Shown piece after piece: positions 13,962-26,165 of a DNA stretch of 64,000 bases (the first letter of the stretch is position 1; the number at the start of each line of letters is the position of its first letter). The stretch comes from Campylorhamphus procurvoides. Lineage: Eukaryota > Chordata > Aves > Passeriformes > Dendrocolaptidae. The position numbers and the translations under genes were made by a program. The DNA lies in assembly GCA_013396655.1 (NCBI GenBank), contig WBMV01006439.1, forward strand, positions 496,001-560,000, given 5' to 3'. Under the pieces are notes generated by a model. The model searched no databases. It saw only the letters and a program-made list of their open reading frames with translations, and was not told the origin of the DNA.

Positions 13962-15186
13962 ACCTTAAAGTGCACAAAGCATGCCCTGGGAACAGCTACC
14001 GGATTAAAGCTCACTAGGCAAAACCAGGGAGAACACTTAATGGCTAGATAAAATCCACACTTAAGTTGTTGATCATTTCCTCAGTACTTCAAAGCCTTGT
14101 ATGTGCAAAGGTCTTGTGTCTTGTGACACCTCCAAGGCTAAAAAGTTGACCATCACTTTTCATTCCTACAATTTTGGTTTTAGGAACTTGGTCTTAGCTA
14201 AGCCTGTGTTAGCTACTAAATCCTATCTGAAAATTTATTGCAAGCTACTAGAACTGTCAGAAAACAAGGCCAAAATCTAGAGTACTTATCCAAAGACAGA
14301 CATATTTACAGTTTGCACTGACCTTATATGTATGTAAGTTTAAAAATATCCAATGCAGGATTCAAGTTATTATAGCTGAGTATAAAATTGTACTCAAGCA
14401 GGTTGACCTCACTGTGGCTCTCAAGGTGAAACAAAAAATGAAATTGCCAACAAACATATTAGAGCTGGTGATTAAATGGCTTTTTACACATACTTGGAAG
14501 CACTGGGAGAGACAGTTTTGATGGGAAACACATGATTACTTCTGATTACTTTGTACTGTCCCACTGCAGATGCCTGATACCAGATTTCACTGGAAAAATA
14601 ATTACAAAAAATATGTGAAGTATATATCATGCAACCATCATAAGTATCCACAGCTATAACAAAATTGAATTACATATCATGAAAAATTGCACATGGGATG
14701 TCCCTTTGAAACTTTCTTCATTTATGTTATAGATATCAGGGTCTTCAGAGCTCAGGCATTTAAAGGGAAGATATATTGAAAGGGGGAAATGTGTCCTTGT
14801 GTTAGGCCTTTTAAAATGAAATTAATTCTTTTTTATCATATTTTAAAATACCAAAGCATGTTGCATACTGTTTATCATAATATGCTAATAAATTTGATGT
14901 CAGGAGAGACGGGGAGAAGGTCCATTGTTTGCTCTTTACTGTTGTGATTGTGAAAGGATGGGCTTCTTCAAATGATGTGTAAAGCAGGGGAATCCTATCA
15001 GATTATTGCTTTCTGCAGTACTTACTGCCTGCATAGATTGAAAATGCATGGATACATGCATGCTCAGCCTCATGTAGCCAGTTCATAGAATCAGGGAGTA
15101 AGTAATAATTTGTAAAGCATGATGATAGGTTTGAACCTTAGAAGGAATCATTAGGAGAAATAAATATTTGAGAGTTGAAAAGTATG

Positions 15187-15485
15187 TCCAGAGTTCTGGC
15201 ACTCATAAGACAAATAAGGAAAGGACAAGAATGTGTGACCATGAATTTTACAACTACAGTCTGTGCAACTATCATTTAGCAAACATTCATTACCATTATT
15301 AATAACATGACATAAAATGGGAAACAGCAGACTTAATCCATATACTTGGCAGATATATGAAACAGCAGATGGCATTTTAAGTGGGATGGGAAAATACCCA
15401 GCGGATACCAACACTGCCTGGCCATAGACCTGGCATTTATATAAATGAGACAAAATCTAGACCTAGTAAAGACCTCACATGTATA
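15187..15485. repeat. Degenerate tandem repeat with a 21-nt core
   Basis: Four copies of a related 21-nt core lie at 15187-15207, 15337-15357, 15421-15441 and 15465-15485. The shared pattern is CCATAGACCTGGCA followed by a TTTATA-like end. Hand comparison to the 15421 copy gives 15, 16 and 14 matches of 21. A weaker possible copy starts at 15238. Spacings are 150, 84 and 44 nt, roughly consistent with a diverged unit of 42-50 nt. A separate 11-nt direct repeat, GAAACAGCAGA, begins at 15321 and again at 15359. The minus-strand open frames here (15151-15453 and 15333-15608) show a recurrent Cys-Gln-Val-Tyr-Gly pattern because of this repetition, and I do not treat them as genes. Confidence 0.5.
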
Positions 15486-18400
15486 TGCTTGTGTGCAATT
15501 ATTTTTGTGTCTGCTAGGCAGATCGTAATTCTGGCTATGACATCCTTTTGCTCTCATCTGGGAAATGCTCCAGCCATGTTCAAACTGGGGCTGTAGTAAC
15601 ATAGCCACAAAAAATCCAGCTTGGGAACAGATTACAGTAGAATTTTGCTAAGGGTCCTGCTTAAATGTGTGCCCTCTGTGACACTGAGGAACGATCTAGT
15701 CCTTGCCTGTCTCTTGAAATAAAGCAATATGTTACCCACAATGTGTCACATTAAACGAGTACAGTTTTCTATGTGGTATAAGGGGTGTATTGTTCCTAAG
15801 TAATAATATTTTTAGAGCACTTTATTAATGGATAGAGGTTCATTCATATGCGAGTGAACTTTGTAGTCATCTATACACTGTAATCCACAAAATGTAACCC
15901 ATACAACTGTAAATTTATTCCACTTCATATAATGACCTTATTTTAGTCTATGTCTTTATGTCATTTAAGAGAAAGAAGAAAATTTAGAAACTTGTATCAT
16001 CCTTTCTACTGGTAATATAATCTCATATGTTGCTGAAGACCAGAAGACACTGGTCATTACTCTTTCTTAGTAAGATACATTCAGATGAACATACCTGAGT
16101 TATTTGTAGGAATGATGTACTACTCTGGAGAAAAAGCTATACTAATAATAACTTTCCAAAATTCAGAGAGTTATGAAGCTGCAAAATCCCTTTTACATTT
16201 CTTGAGAAAGGTCTGTTTCTAGACCTAGCTTGACTGTACCCACTAAAGAAACCTTTGGTAGTGTGAACATTTCATAGGTACCTAAAGTAAATAGATACAA
16301 TTATATTATAAGATATAATTCTGATGAAAAACTGCAAGGCATAGAACAAAAATTGAAGAAACTCCAGTGTATAACCTAGCTTCACTTAGTTTTGCATGTA
16401 CACAGCTGTCAAATCTTTGGGTGATTTTATAGACACATTTAAAAAACAAACTCCAGAACTAATATTAATTCTGTAGAAGATGGTGATGTCTATTCCAGAG
16501 TACTCAGAACTACAACTTGTTTTAAAAGTTACTTTTTGATATTCTTATGTTGAAACAACTATTTCTTACTCTTTTGCCACTGTAATCCAGAATCAAAATA
16601 CTGCAAATATACAAACAATTGTTCCTCTCTTTTTAAGGCTGAAGAAATCAACGTTATAGAAATTAGACTAATGATATCAGTATTTGACCTCATATTAGCC
16701 TACTAACATTCAGTTCCAGGTCTACAAATTGTTAAATGTTTTGTAGCCTGGTCAGGATTAACTGCCATTTTTGTGGCCATAAGAGCTAAGAAACCTTTGA
16801 AAACTTACGTAGCATTTTGAGAACAAGTTTTCTGTGGGGACTACTATTATAGTTGCTAATCCTGCAGTATGAAGTTATTTCCCACTAAGACAAATTTGGG
16901 TAGCAAATTCTGATGTGGACTTTCTCTTGCTAGTAAAAACAGAGTGAAAAAAAAATCTATAGCGTTATTGGTGATGAAAGTATTAATTTTCTTCAAGGAA
17001 TCTTTTATAAGCTAACCTCCTGGCCTGGACAAAGCATGCCTGTTGATGATAGAAAGGCATTCACTTTTACCTTTCACTTTTCTGAGAGATTTTTAGTCCT
17101 GTCTTTTCATTCTTCACCATTACAGTGTCCTTTGGTAGGTTTTTTATTTGGACCAGCAAGTAGCCAAATGTATTTGTATTTGAATTCACTCTATGAATAG
17201 TGAACATTGCCTGTACTTTTCTGAAAGTGATCCATTATGAGTAGAAGCACAATGAAGGTAGTTGAATTCAGTGACAGTTACAGATCCTTACTTGGAACAC
17301 GATTCATAAGCACTCCCATATGTGTGTAAATACTGCCAAATGACCAGTGTTCAGAATGAAGAGAAGATAAACCTGAAGAATGGTCTCAGTTATTTCATCT
17401 TTATAGACAACTAATAGGCATGTACAGTTCTCATCTGACTTGGTTAGGCTTTGAGAAAAACTTCTTTGAGAATGATGCATAACATAACATTTTCGTAGCT
17501 TAGTATGAGATAATGTTTCAAATCAAAAAGAGGCTGCAGAATAATGAGAGGAGCTTAAGCTTGAAAATTATACATCTGTTTCACAGCCTTTCTTTCTCAA
17601 TGGAAAAGTGTAGTGCAGTATTTAATAGTCAGGTTAATTTACCACATCAACTGATTTTAGTAATTTATATTCAACACATTCTGTTTTTCCTATTTTGCTT
17701 AATGCTTCATAAGAAAAAGACACCTGAATTGTTCTGTGTACACCTCTCCAGCCACTTCTGCTGGCAGCTTTTAGGGCACTTAGTGATGGGGAGATAAAAT
17801 ACTCTTAGTCAGGAAGGAAATCAATTTCCACTCCCAATCTGAGTGGAAACCATACTGAGTGGTTCAGAAAGACTCCCAGAGAAGCAGAGCAAGCTAAAAT
17901 ATTAGTTGCTAAACAGTCACAAAATATACTAGACTGAAAAGGAGTCACTTCAGAAGAGACTTGAGTCTTAATAACTGCTCCTCAGATCTGAATCCCCCAT
18001 GCAGGGCTATGAACTGTAAGCCCTCCTCAGGAGGTAGGTCCATCTTTCTTCAGATGGAAATGAAAGTGACATTCCAGTACCTCAACGGTGAGAGATACCA
18101 CGCAGCATAGCCGAGACCCACTTGCAAATCTCTGCCTGAATGACAGGGCCAGGGGCATTACTCATTTCCTGCATTACACAGGAAAGACCAAGAAGAGCAA
18201 GAGCCTGAAATTTATGCAGTGTGCAACTCAGTGAGCCAAAGCTGCATTGGGTAGGGGACTCAGGGAAAACATGCCAGGTTACTTTTGGTATGTTGGTACA
18301 ATCAGGGCCCTGACACAGAAATTTCTGCAGATGTCATGATGTTTGAATAACATTGAATGACATTCAAATAACTAAAAATGTCAGTTAGGTTACTAAGGCC

Positions 18401-19278
18401 CACAGTTAGTGTCAAGATTTTGAAAAGACACTGTGAGAAATATAAGAAATATATTTAAGTTTATTGTAAAGTAATCAGTCTTGCATAAATATTTGGGTAA
18501 TCCTGTCATTACCCAGAATTAAAATATCAGTTAATGGCAGTGAAGACATTTAACATGTGTCAGGTTTCAACTACTGAATAGAAAAGGAGGTTGATAAAGA
18601 TTTGGCAGTAAAACAGATGCCTCTGTTAAGGGTAGTTATAATGTTTAGGACAGCAGATAAAGGCAGAGTTTAATTAGTCTGATTAATAGATCCTTCACAG
18701 AAAAAGTGCTATATTGCAAGGACCGTGACAGATAAACCATGATTTTCCTATTCCTGATCTAATATCCAGAACAAAAGTGCATGTGAATCATGAGGATCAA
18801 TATTTCCTTGTGGGCATTTGAGAAAAAAAAAATCATTAAGAAGTCAAAATGATGGAAAGATCCTTTTGTCAATTATGAAGCTGCTTCACTCAACTTGTGT
18901 GCAAAAGTAGTGTGACCTTTAGATAAGATATAATACAAAATAACTTTTTCATTTTTCTTTAAGGACTCAGCAACTTAACTGCCAGATGTCCTGATGTTAA
19001 ACCTAGCATAGCTTAAGAGACTTCTGACAAATATTTCCTCAAGAGCTGTGTTGTCAGCAGGACCAAGTACACCTAGAATTGTAAAGAGCAGAAAGCCAGA
19101 CCTACACTCTTAGAGACTTTTCCATTACTTTCCTCAATTACTAACCTTGAGAACCACCTTGAGAAGCTTCTTCTTCTTCAAATCCCTCCTTAATTACACT
19201 TTTACTAAAACAGAGACTTCACTATTGCATAACACCTTCTGCAAGAAGGTGCATATTTTGGTTTTGAGTGTCACAAAG

Positions 19279-19366
19279 CAAAAAAACCAAAACAAATAAA
19301 CCCAAAAAAACAAAACCAAACCAAACCAAACCAACCAACCAACCAAACGAAGAAAACAAAAAACCT
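19279..19366. repeat. A/C-rich tract with (CCAAA)n and (CCAA)n
   Basis: Runs of A with interspersed CC lead into several CCAAA units and then CCAA units, before decaying into AAGAAAACAAAAAACC. Open frames across it on both strands (19268-19507 plus, 19222-19404 minus) give only Lys/Asn/Pro/Thr runs or Phe/Gly/Leu/Val runs. Confidence 0.88.
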
Positions 19367-21045
19367 AAACTAGAATCAGAAGTGTATAGACAACATTTCA
19401 CCACTTCTTCCCAGCCACGTCTTCTGCTTTCAGTCTACTTACAGATTATCTGCCACTGCTCTAAGTTCTTAAAAAAACCCAATATTTTTTTTTTGCTGCC
19501 TTTCTGAGATCATAGTGAGAATACATATTAACAGCCACCTGATATAGGAATGTTTTGTTTTCACTATTAGGTTTACATAGAGATGGACAAATAGGCAGAA
19601 AATGTATTCACAGAATGCAATGGATGATACGTTTTACAGTGTTCTGGAATTTACCAAGTAACAAAACTATTTGATTATCTGTTCTCTGGAAACGTTTGAA
19701 AACAGAAAAACAAGTAGATGGTGTTTCTTAAATCATGTGAGCGAAATAAATCAACATTTATCATTTCACTTAGTTATCAAAAACTAGACTAGTGCCTAGA
19801 CAGTATTTCAGTGTACCTATCTCAGATGACATAGACCCATTCTTTTTTAAAATGTTTGATTCAGTTTCAGATTGAAAAAACCCTGTAATCTTGTCCTTTA
19901 TTTTACATTGATATGTTGAACATGCTGCCTCTCCCTAGAATTTGTGTCAACCCTAAGTTTCACTGGATTTAAATACTTGGGTTAGTGAGATTTAGTGCAA
20001 GACCATGGAACTTCTGAAAAGAAAAAAGGATCCAAAGAAATATTGGAGACAATAATTACTTTCCTGAAAAGTCTCTCTTCTCATTCTGTGTAGAGTGTTT
20101 GTTTGCAAAAACTCAATAAAAAACTACTATTACCCTTCAAATATCATAAATATTCAAATCCTTGGAAATCTGAGTATTCAAACCTGGCCCAAGTGAAGCT
20201 CATAACATTCTCACTGCCTGCAATGGATTCATGGTCTCATCTAGAAGGGAAGAAACATTTTATCTGGTTCAAACAGTACTGGAAAGAACTGTTACAGAGT
20301 ATTTACAGAACATCAGAAAACATATTTCTGGGTAATAAAAATGAATTATTTTATTGCCCCCCTTTATTTGTTATTTAAAATGTGTGAAATATAAAAGCTT
20401 CTTATACAATTTTTTTGAAAACAGAAAAAATTATATTTGCTCATTTCACAAATGGGACATTTTGATATTGCAATTTAATCAGAAATAAAAAGAGAAAAAA
20501 AAATTAACAACATACTTCTTGTGTAAGAAATTCCATCATAAGTAAGCAAGCATTTTCTAATGGAAAGTTGTCTTTTTACAGACTGGTATAGCTGTGCCTT
20601 TCATGCTTATGTACAAGGCCAAGCATAGTTTAATGCTAATCACACACATCACTGAAAAACAACTCAGGAATACTTTAAAGCACCTTGAGGAGTGGGAGTG
20701 GACAAGTTAAGCTTTTAAATCTTTGCAAACAATAAAATTTTAGGCACTGTAGAGAACTGAGACAAGAAATATTTAATGTTCACATAGACTTTAGAGGTTA
20801 TATATTCTTTGAAGACATATGCCTGGAAGAAAACTCTTGATTTCACCATCACTGATTGCTGAAGGATTGGGTCCTTAACCTTAGCACTTTATTCATGCTC
20901 AGTTTGTACATGGATTATATAATTTGAAAAAAGGATTATAAAAAGATGATATTTAAATGTTTTATATTTATTTTGATTACCACGAGCTAATATCCATTTT
21001 TTTGTGAAAATCAAATGCCTTTTCAGCCCGAAACAATGCACAATG

Positions 21046-21067
21046 AAATGAAAAATGTTTTTCATTT
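21046..21067. repeat. 22-nt perfect palindrome
   Basis: The 10-nt arms AAATGAAAAA (21046-21055) and TTTTTCATTT (21058-21067) are exact reverse complements around a 2-nt centre. It sits in a compact block (about 21000-21250) that also has TTGATTAAATAATTG and a rare CpG-containing ATCGCGG. Confidence 0.8.
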
Positions 21068-22748
21068 GTTAAACTTTGATTTGGTTGATTAAATAATTGC
21101 AAAGTATATGTGCAAATATAGAATACATCTTCCTTTATTTTACAAGGCAACACAAAATTTGTAAAGAGTCAAGTTGCACTTCACTAATCATCGCGGATTT
21201 CACAGTGAAAGCTCCATCACTGGCTCCTAGATAAAAGTCTGATTCCCAAATATGTCATTGTGGATCTATTTATGTAGAGGAATTAGTCAACAAGGGATTG
21301 AATGGTCAATTTAAAAAGGTCAGTCGATATAATTTTATCTTTTGCTATAATTCTCTTTAAAAAAGAGGTTTTTTAAATTTTCAATTATTCCAAAAAATGT
21401 GGATATGTAGTACTTTTATGACTTTTATACTTTTATACCTTTGCAATGGAATAAGGCTCCCGACTACACTCCTGACTATAATAGAAGGTGGTTTTTTTCT
21501 AATGGAAAATATTAAAAAAGTTAGTGGCTCTAAGGGAAGTAATGGCAAGATGGAAATAATAACTAGTATCAGAATAAGAGAGAACTGTGAAATGTTTTTC
21601 CATAAAATGTGTGATTAAAAAGAGGAGGAGACATTAATTTCTCCTAGATTCACTTCATGCAAAAAACCTTGCAGTGACTGGAAAGAAGGTGAGGGAAAGG
21701 CACCCCATCTCACCTAGCCATAACTGAGAGAGGCAAACACAAATAGAGACTCAGTTACTTCCAGATGTCAATGCACTCAGATTCTCTAAAAGGGCACATA
21801 GTGTAATGAAGTGCTGAAAAGTTTAGATGAGATAAATAACTTCAAGGCAGCTAAAATTTAGTAAAATGAATTTTGTCTTATATTGCTATTTTCTTGAAGT
21901 TCTTTGCATTGGCATTCTCTGAATTAATGGCAGGAAAATGCTAGGGTGTTATAAAGCAAACACTGAAAAAAAGAACAAAATACGATGCATGTATTCAGGT
22001 AGGAATAATATTTGTGCTTAGTATATATTTCCCTCTTTGCTGACTTTTCATGTCCTTTTTAGCTGCTAAATCATGATACACCAAGACACATTTTAAAAAG
22101 AGCAAAAAAGAGTATGTTTTCATTAACAAATTTTGTGAGAATTTTCATGGATAATCTGTGTCATAACAAATTAATAAAATAAACATTACCATTTTGCTGT
22201 CCAGAATCAGGCATAAAAGAGATTCAAGTCTCATAAGAACATTACTACAGTGGAAAATGATGCTGCAAGTTAATTGACTAAACTAGCTCCCATTCTAAGT
22301 AGCTCTAAGGGTTCAGGGATTTTTCATTTTTTCCTAGAGAGCAGTCATTATTACTAATCATTTACAGAAAAACAAGTTACTATTTAAATAACCAAATAAT
22401 TCCTACCTTAAAGAGCTAATGGGCATAGCAAATTGTACATCATCCTAATGCCACTATGAGGTACACATGCCAAGCAACCTGACACTTCAACAATAACCTT
22501 CAGAGCGTCTACTTCCTCTGATGGTACTCAGAAGAAGACTGAGAAGCCTTTTCAAACAAGAATTAAAGGAACTATACCACTCCCTGAATGTATCACTGTA
22601 CTATATCCACTTGGTCTGGAACCCTGCTTACTCTGAAAGTTTTTAGCATAAATTTGTACACAGAAATGTGACACAGCTGAGAGACACCAAGAATCAAGCT
22701 GTCCAGAAACACAATCATGCATTTGAATTTTTTCCTGACAGAATCTCC

Positions 22749-22761
22749 TTTTTTTTTTTTT
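22749..22761. repeat. Poly(T) tract
   Basis: A run of about 13 T, roughly 80 bp upstream of the short CR1 end at 22841. No direct link to that element can be shown. Confidence 0.8.
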
Positions 22762-22840
22762 CCTAGATTATCATGAAACTGTGTTATTAGCTGTTTTATG
22801 AAAGATAGCCAAGTTTTCTTTACTTAATAAACAGCAATAG

Positions 22841-22925
22841 ACTGTCCATGGCAGGGTGATTGGAAATGGATGATCTTTAAGGTCCCTTACAACCCTGGCT
22901 ATTCTGTGATGCTATTATTCTATGA
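22841..22925 (+). mobile_element. CR1 LINE, very short 3' end
   Basis: Only the last roughly 85 bp of a CR1 are present. They begin at GTCCATGGCAGGGTGATTGG and run through GGATGATCTTTAAGGTCCC to a decayed ATTCTGTGATGCTATTATTC tail. The GATCTTTAAGGTCCCTT block plus the TTCTATGA-like end is diagnostic of avian CR1. No coding sequence remains. Confidence 0.9.
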
Positions 22926-25900
22926 CATTGTAAAAATGTTCTGGACAAAATACAAGTACCAGGCTGTGACTGAGAAGTATAGTTTTAGTAAAAGGAACCA
23001 CAGAGTTATTTCAGCAATTAATTGGGACCTAAAAAGCATGGAATCATAGTAATCATACAAAGGTATCCCACAGATATGAATCTTTAACAATATAAACCCA
23101 CTTTTTTTTTCTCCTGACATTCCACTACAGTTGAGTCTAATTTGTGTAGCAATTAGCTTTGTGAAGAACTGCAGGGAGAACAAATAAGTAACAGTTTACG
23201 GTGTATAAAAATCTTACTCAATTTTTATTACTCTATTTTCAAGTAACACACTGGTTGATTGAGGGACCTTTAACAAAGAGTGAACTTATCTTTAACTACT
23301 TTGTGGAGAGACACAACCCAGAACCACTGTTTAAAGAAAGCAGTGGCTCAGTGCATATGTTTAGACAGTCTTGATGACAGCAAATTAGTGCTGAAATTCT
23401 ACTGCTACTGTGTCCTCAAGGGATTGATTCTACCAAATATTTGTTTGTAGAAATTTAAAATCATCACACTTGAGACCTATGTCATTGACATGAAAATGGA
23501 GATACCATTGATACCACAAGGAGATAATTGACTATGAACTTTGTGATACTTGAACAAGCATCGTGACCCAAAAAAATCCCCATTAAATATAGTTGTAATT
23601 TTTTTTCTAGTGACAATTTAGTTATATAGTGTGTTGTCATCATTTGAGATTAATCATAGCAATGGCATGTTTTTCACTTAGAACATTATTAAAAATTATT
23701 TATGTATGGCCCAGGAGTCCATTTCTAAGTCAAATGATTTAAACATTGAAAAATGGTGAGCAGCTTCCCTGAAATGTAGGTCTTATATATTTCTGTTTGT
23801 TTGGAAAAGGGAAGTACCAAAATGAGGATGATGCCATAGGTAACTCTGTGGCAAAATTTATTTATATATATATGTTCTTGACAATTTAATATGAAAAGTT
23901 GCCTTATTTGGTGAATTAGAGACTGATTAAGCTAAATAAATGAATTTACTAATAATGAAAGAATTTATCTAAAAAAACTACATAAGTGATGAGTGGACTT
24001 TTAGTATTAAAAAATACAGGTTGTATTCCAGATCCACATTTGATTTTATCCAGAAAACTAACTAAAATGTGAATTTTGTTTTGAATGTGACAGCACCATG
24101 ATCTTGCGACTCATCTAAGCAAAAGCTTTTAATATCAGAAGTATTGCAAATGAGTTGCTATATTTATTTTCCTAGTCCTCTACACACCTCACATTTGGCA
24201 AGATTAGGTGTCTTCGTATGATTTTACCCCTAGCCAGGAAATAAGCTTTCAGAGCTAAGGGTAACTTCTGGTTCAGCCTACATAGTATCAGGTTTGGACA
24301 TGGTAACTAGAGTGGGACCACCAGTGCAGTAGGATGGGACTCAGAGTAACACTAATGCAGACATTTTCTTCCCTCATTAAATGATTATTGCAGCGTCACA
24401 TTCTTCTCTCACTGACAGGGTATGATTTAGCACTGGAGCTCATGTTATTTGCGCCACATTAGCCTGAAAAAAAGCACTGCTCCCATTTTGGGATTTTTCT
24501 CCTTTGACCAAGGATTGTATTGTGACTTGTTAAAAACTTTAATTATTTCAAATCCTATGGGACAGACTTTTTTTTCTTCCATTTTTTTTCAAATGTGTTT
24601 CAGGCATTCATTCATTTTGTTGACTCTGCCTCTGTCATGGCTTCTAAATCTGTGGCCAAAAGTTCGCAGCCTTCAGGCTACTTTGCTGCATTTCAGTGCC
24701 AAAAAAGGGCAGTCTGATTCAGCGAGGGCATAAAGGGAAAAGAGAAGCAAAAATTAATGCCAGGAGTAGAAAAGACCTGAAAGGATAGATTAAATCAGTG
24801 CCAAAATGTTGGCAGTTGCATTATGAGGACAGGGATGGTGGAGGCTGTCCATGGGCCAGGCAGGGCCAGTTCTGTGACTTTTGAGACCTCAGCCAGAAAG
24901 GTCCTGCCCTGTCTGTCCCTGGGGACACTATCTCAAGATTATTTTTGTAACATAGACCTGACCTTTTTTCTTCTTTTTTTAAAAGAAACTGAGACAACTG
25001 GAAATGCTTGCAAAGGACCTACTCAAAATGTTTGACAGTAACAGTAGGACCCATTCAAAAATCAGTCTCCTAAAATATTTTGGTGTTAAATTTAAGGTCA
25101 CCTGCACTCCTAATATAGGCCCTGATTTGCAACAGGCACCTCATAGATACCTCATTGTTCTGGTTCATTGTCCAGTAATTAGGATTTCTCTCTAAGCTGC
25201 CAGCCTAGAGAGGTTGTCTTTCGCTATAAAGGGAACTTAGAGAGTCTGCTTAGGTGGTTTAAAAGGCTGTAAGATAAACTTTCCTAGGATATGACTGGCC
25301 ATTCTCAGTTTGAAGTGTTTGGACTCTACTGGCATAGGTGCATCTCCGCTCCTTTCTCAAACATCTGATGTAAAACATTTAGTTTATCAAAGAGATAAGA
25401 TGACTGTCACCCCAAGTGTTTGACTGGTTAAAAAAATATCTTATCTTGATCATATTCTCCAATTTAATAACAAAAACCTGACTCCTCCTTAAAAAAAGGT
25501 GTCAACAAAATACAAACAAAGAGTTGTATGGGATACTGTGTCCCTTTCTGACATATAATCAAGCCCACTTTTCAAAGCCGTTAGGTTCTTCGAAATTTTT
25601 AGGCATAATTTAATCTCCTTACTGTGACATAATTTATCCAGGAGGCAAACAAAAAAACTCAGAGTACAGACAGAAAAAAAAAAGTATAAATCATCTTTAA
25701 GGATAGTATTCCTAGAACTAATTGTAATCTTCAATTGTAATTTCTGCAATGAAATATCAAGCTTCATAACTATGCATGCAGCAAATATGCCTTCCCTCTA
25801 TAAACACAGATTCTAAACTCAAAACCATTAGAAGAATTCAGAATCATGTTTATTTTAAAGATAATAAAATATATATACACCTTGTTTATGTAAAATGGCG

Positions 25901-26151
25901 AACTGCTTTGCTTTAGGAAAAAATAATGAGATTATTTTAAACCATTTGTGTAATTTCAGGGAATTCCTCATGATCCTGATGAAATTATGAATGTGAAGAG
26001 TTAAGGACATTCTTAAGTGCCGAGAGATGCCACAGAATTCAGTGTATTCCAGAGAGATAATCTGAGATGCTGCGAAGAGGACCTTTGGCTTGAAATTTTA
26101 CAAAGGAGAAGTTAATTGTAGTTAAATTTGTTAGATCATATATTCACATAT

Positions 26152-26165
26152 AAAAAAAAAAAAAA
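26152..26165. repeat. Poly(A) tract
   Basis: A run of 14 A after ACATAT. No retroposon body is recognised upstream. Confidence 0.85.

Larger units (their letters stand above)
13962..22840. other. Non-coding stretch, no gene recognised
   Basis: Mostly unique AT-rich sequence. It contains a degenerate short tandem repeat at about 15.19-15.49 kb, a slightly GC-richer patch at about 18.0-18.3 kb, an A/C tract at 19.3 kb, and a compact AT-rich block with a short palindrome at about 21.0-21.25 kb. I could not support any exon or RNA gene. Confidence 0.68.

Noticed and set aside
15080..15095. TTCATAGAATCAGGGAG, resembling the start of a minus-strand CR1 tail
   Set aside because: The following sequence does not continue into any CR1 3' end pattern.
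15151..15608. Overlapping minus-strand frames with a recurrent Cys-Gln-x-x-Gly pattern suggesting a repeat protein
   Set aside because: The pattern is explained by the underlying degenerate DNA repeat, and it shifts between two frames, as a non-coding repeat would.
23038..23060. GGAATCATAGTAATCATA, resembling a CR1 tail repeat
   Set aside because: It is isolated, with no CR1 body next to it.
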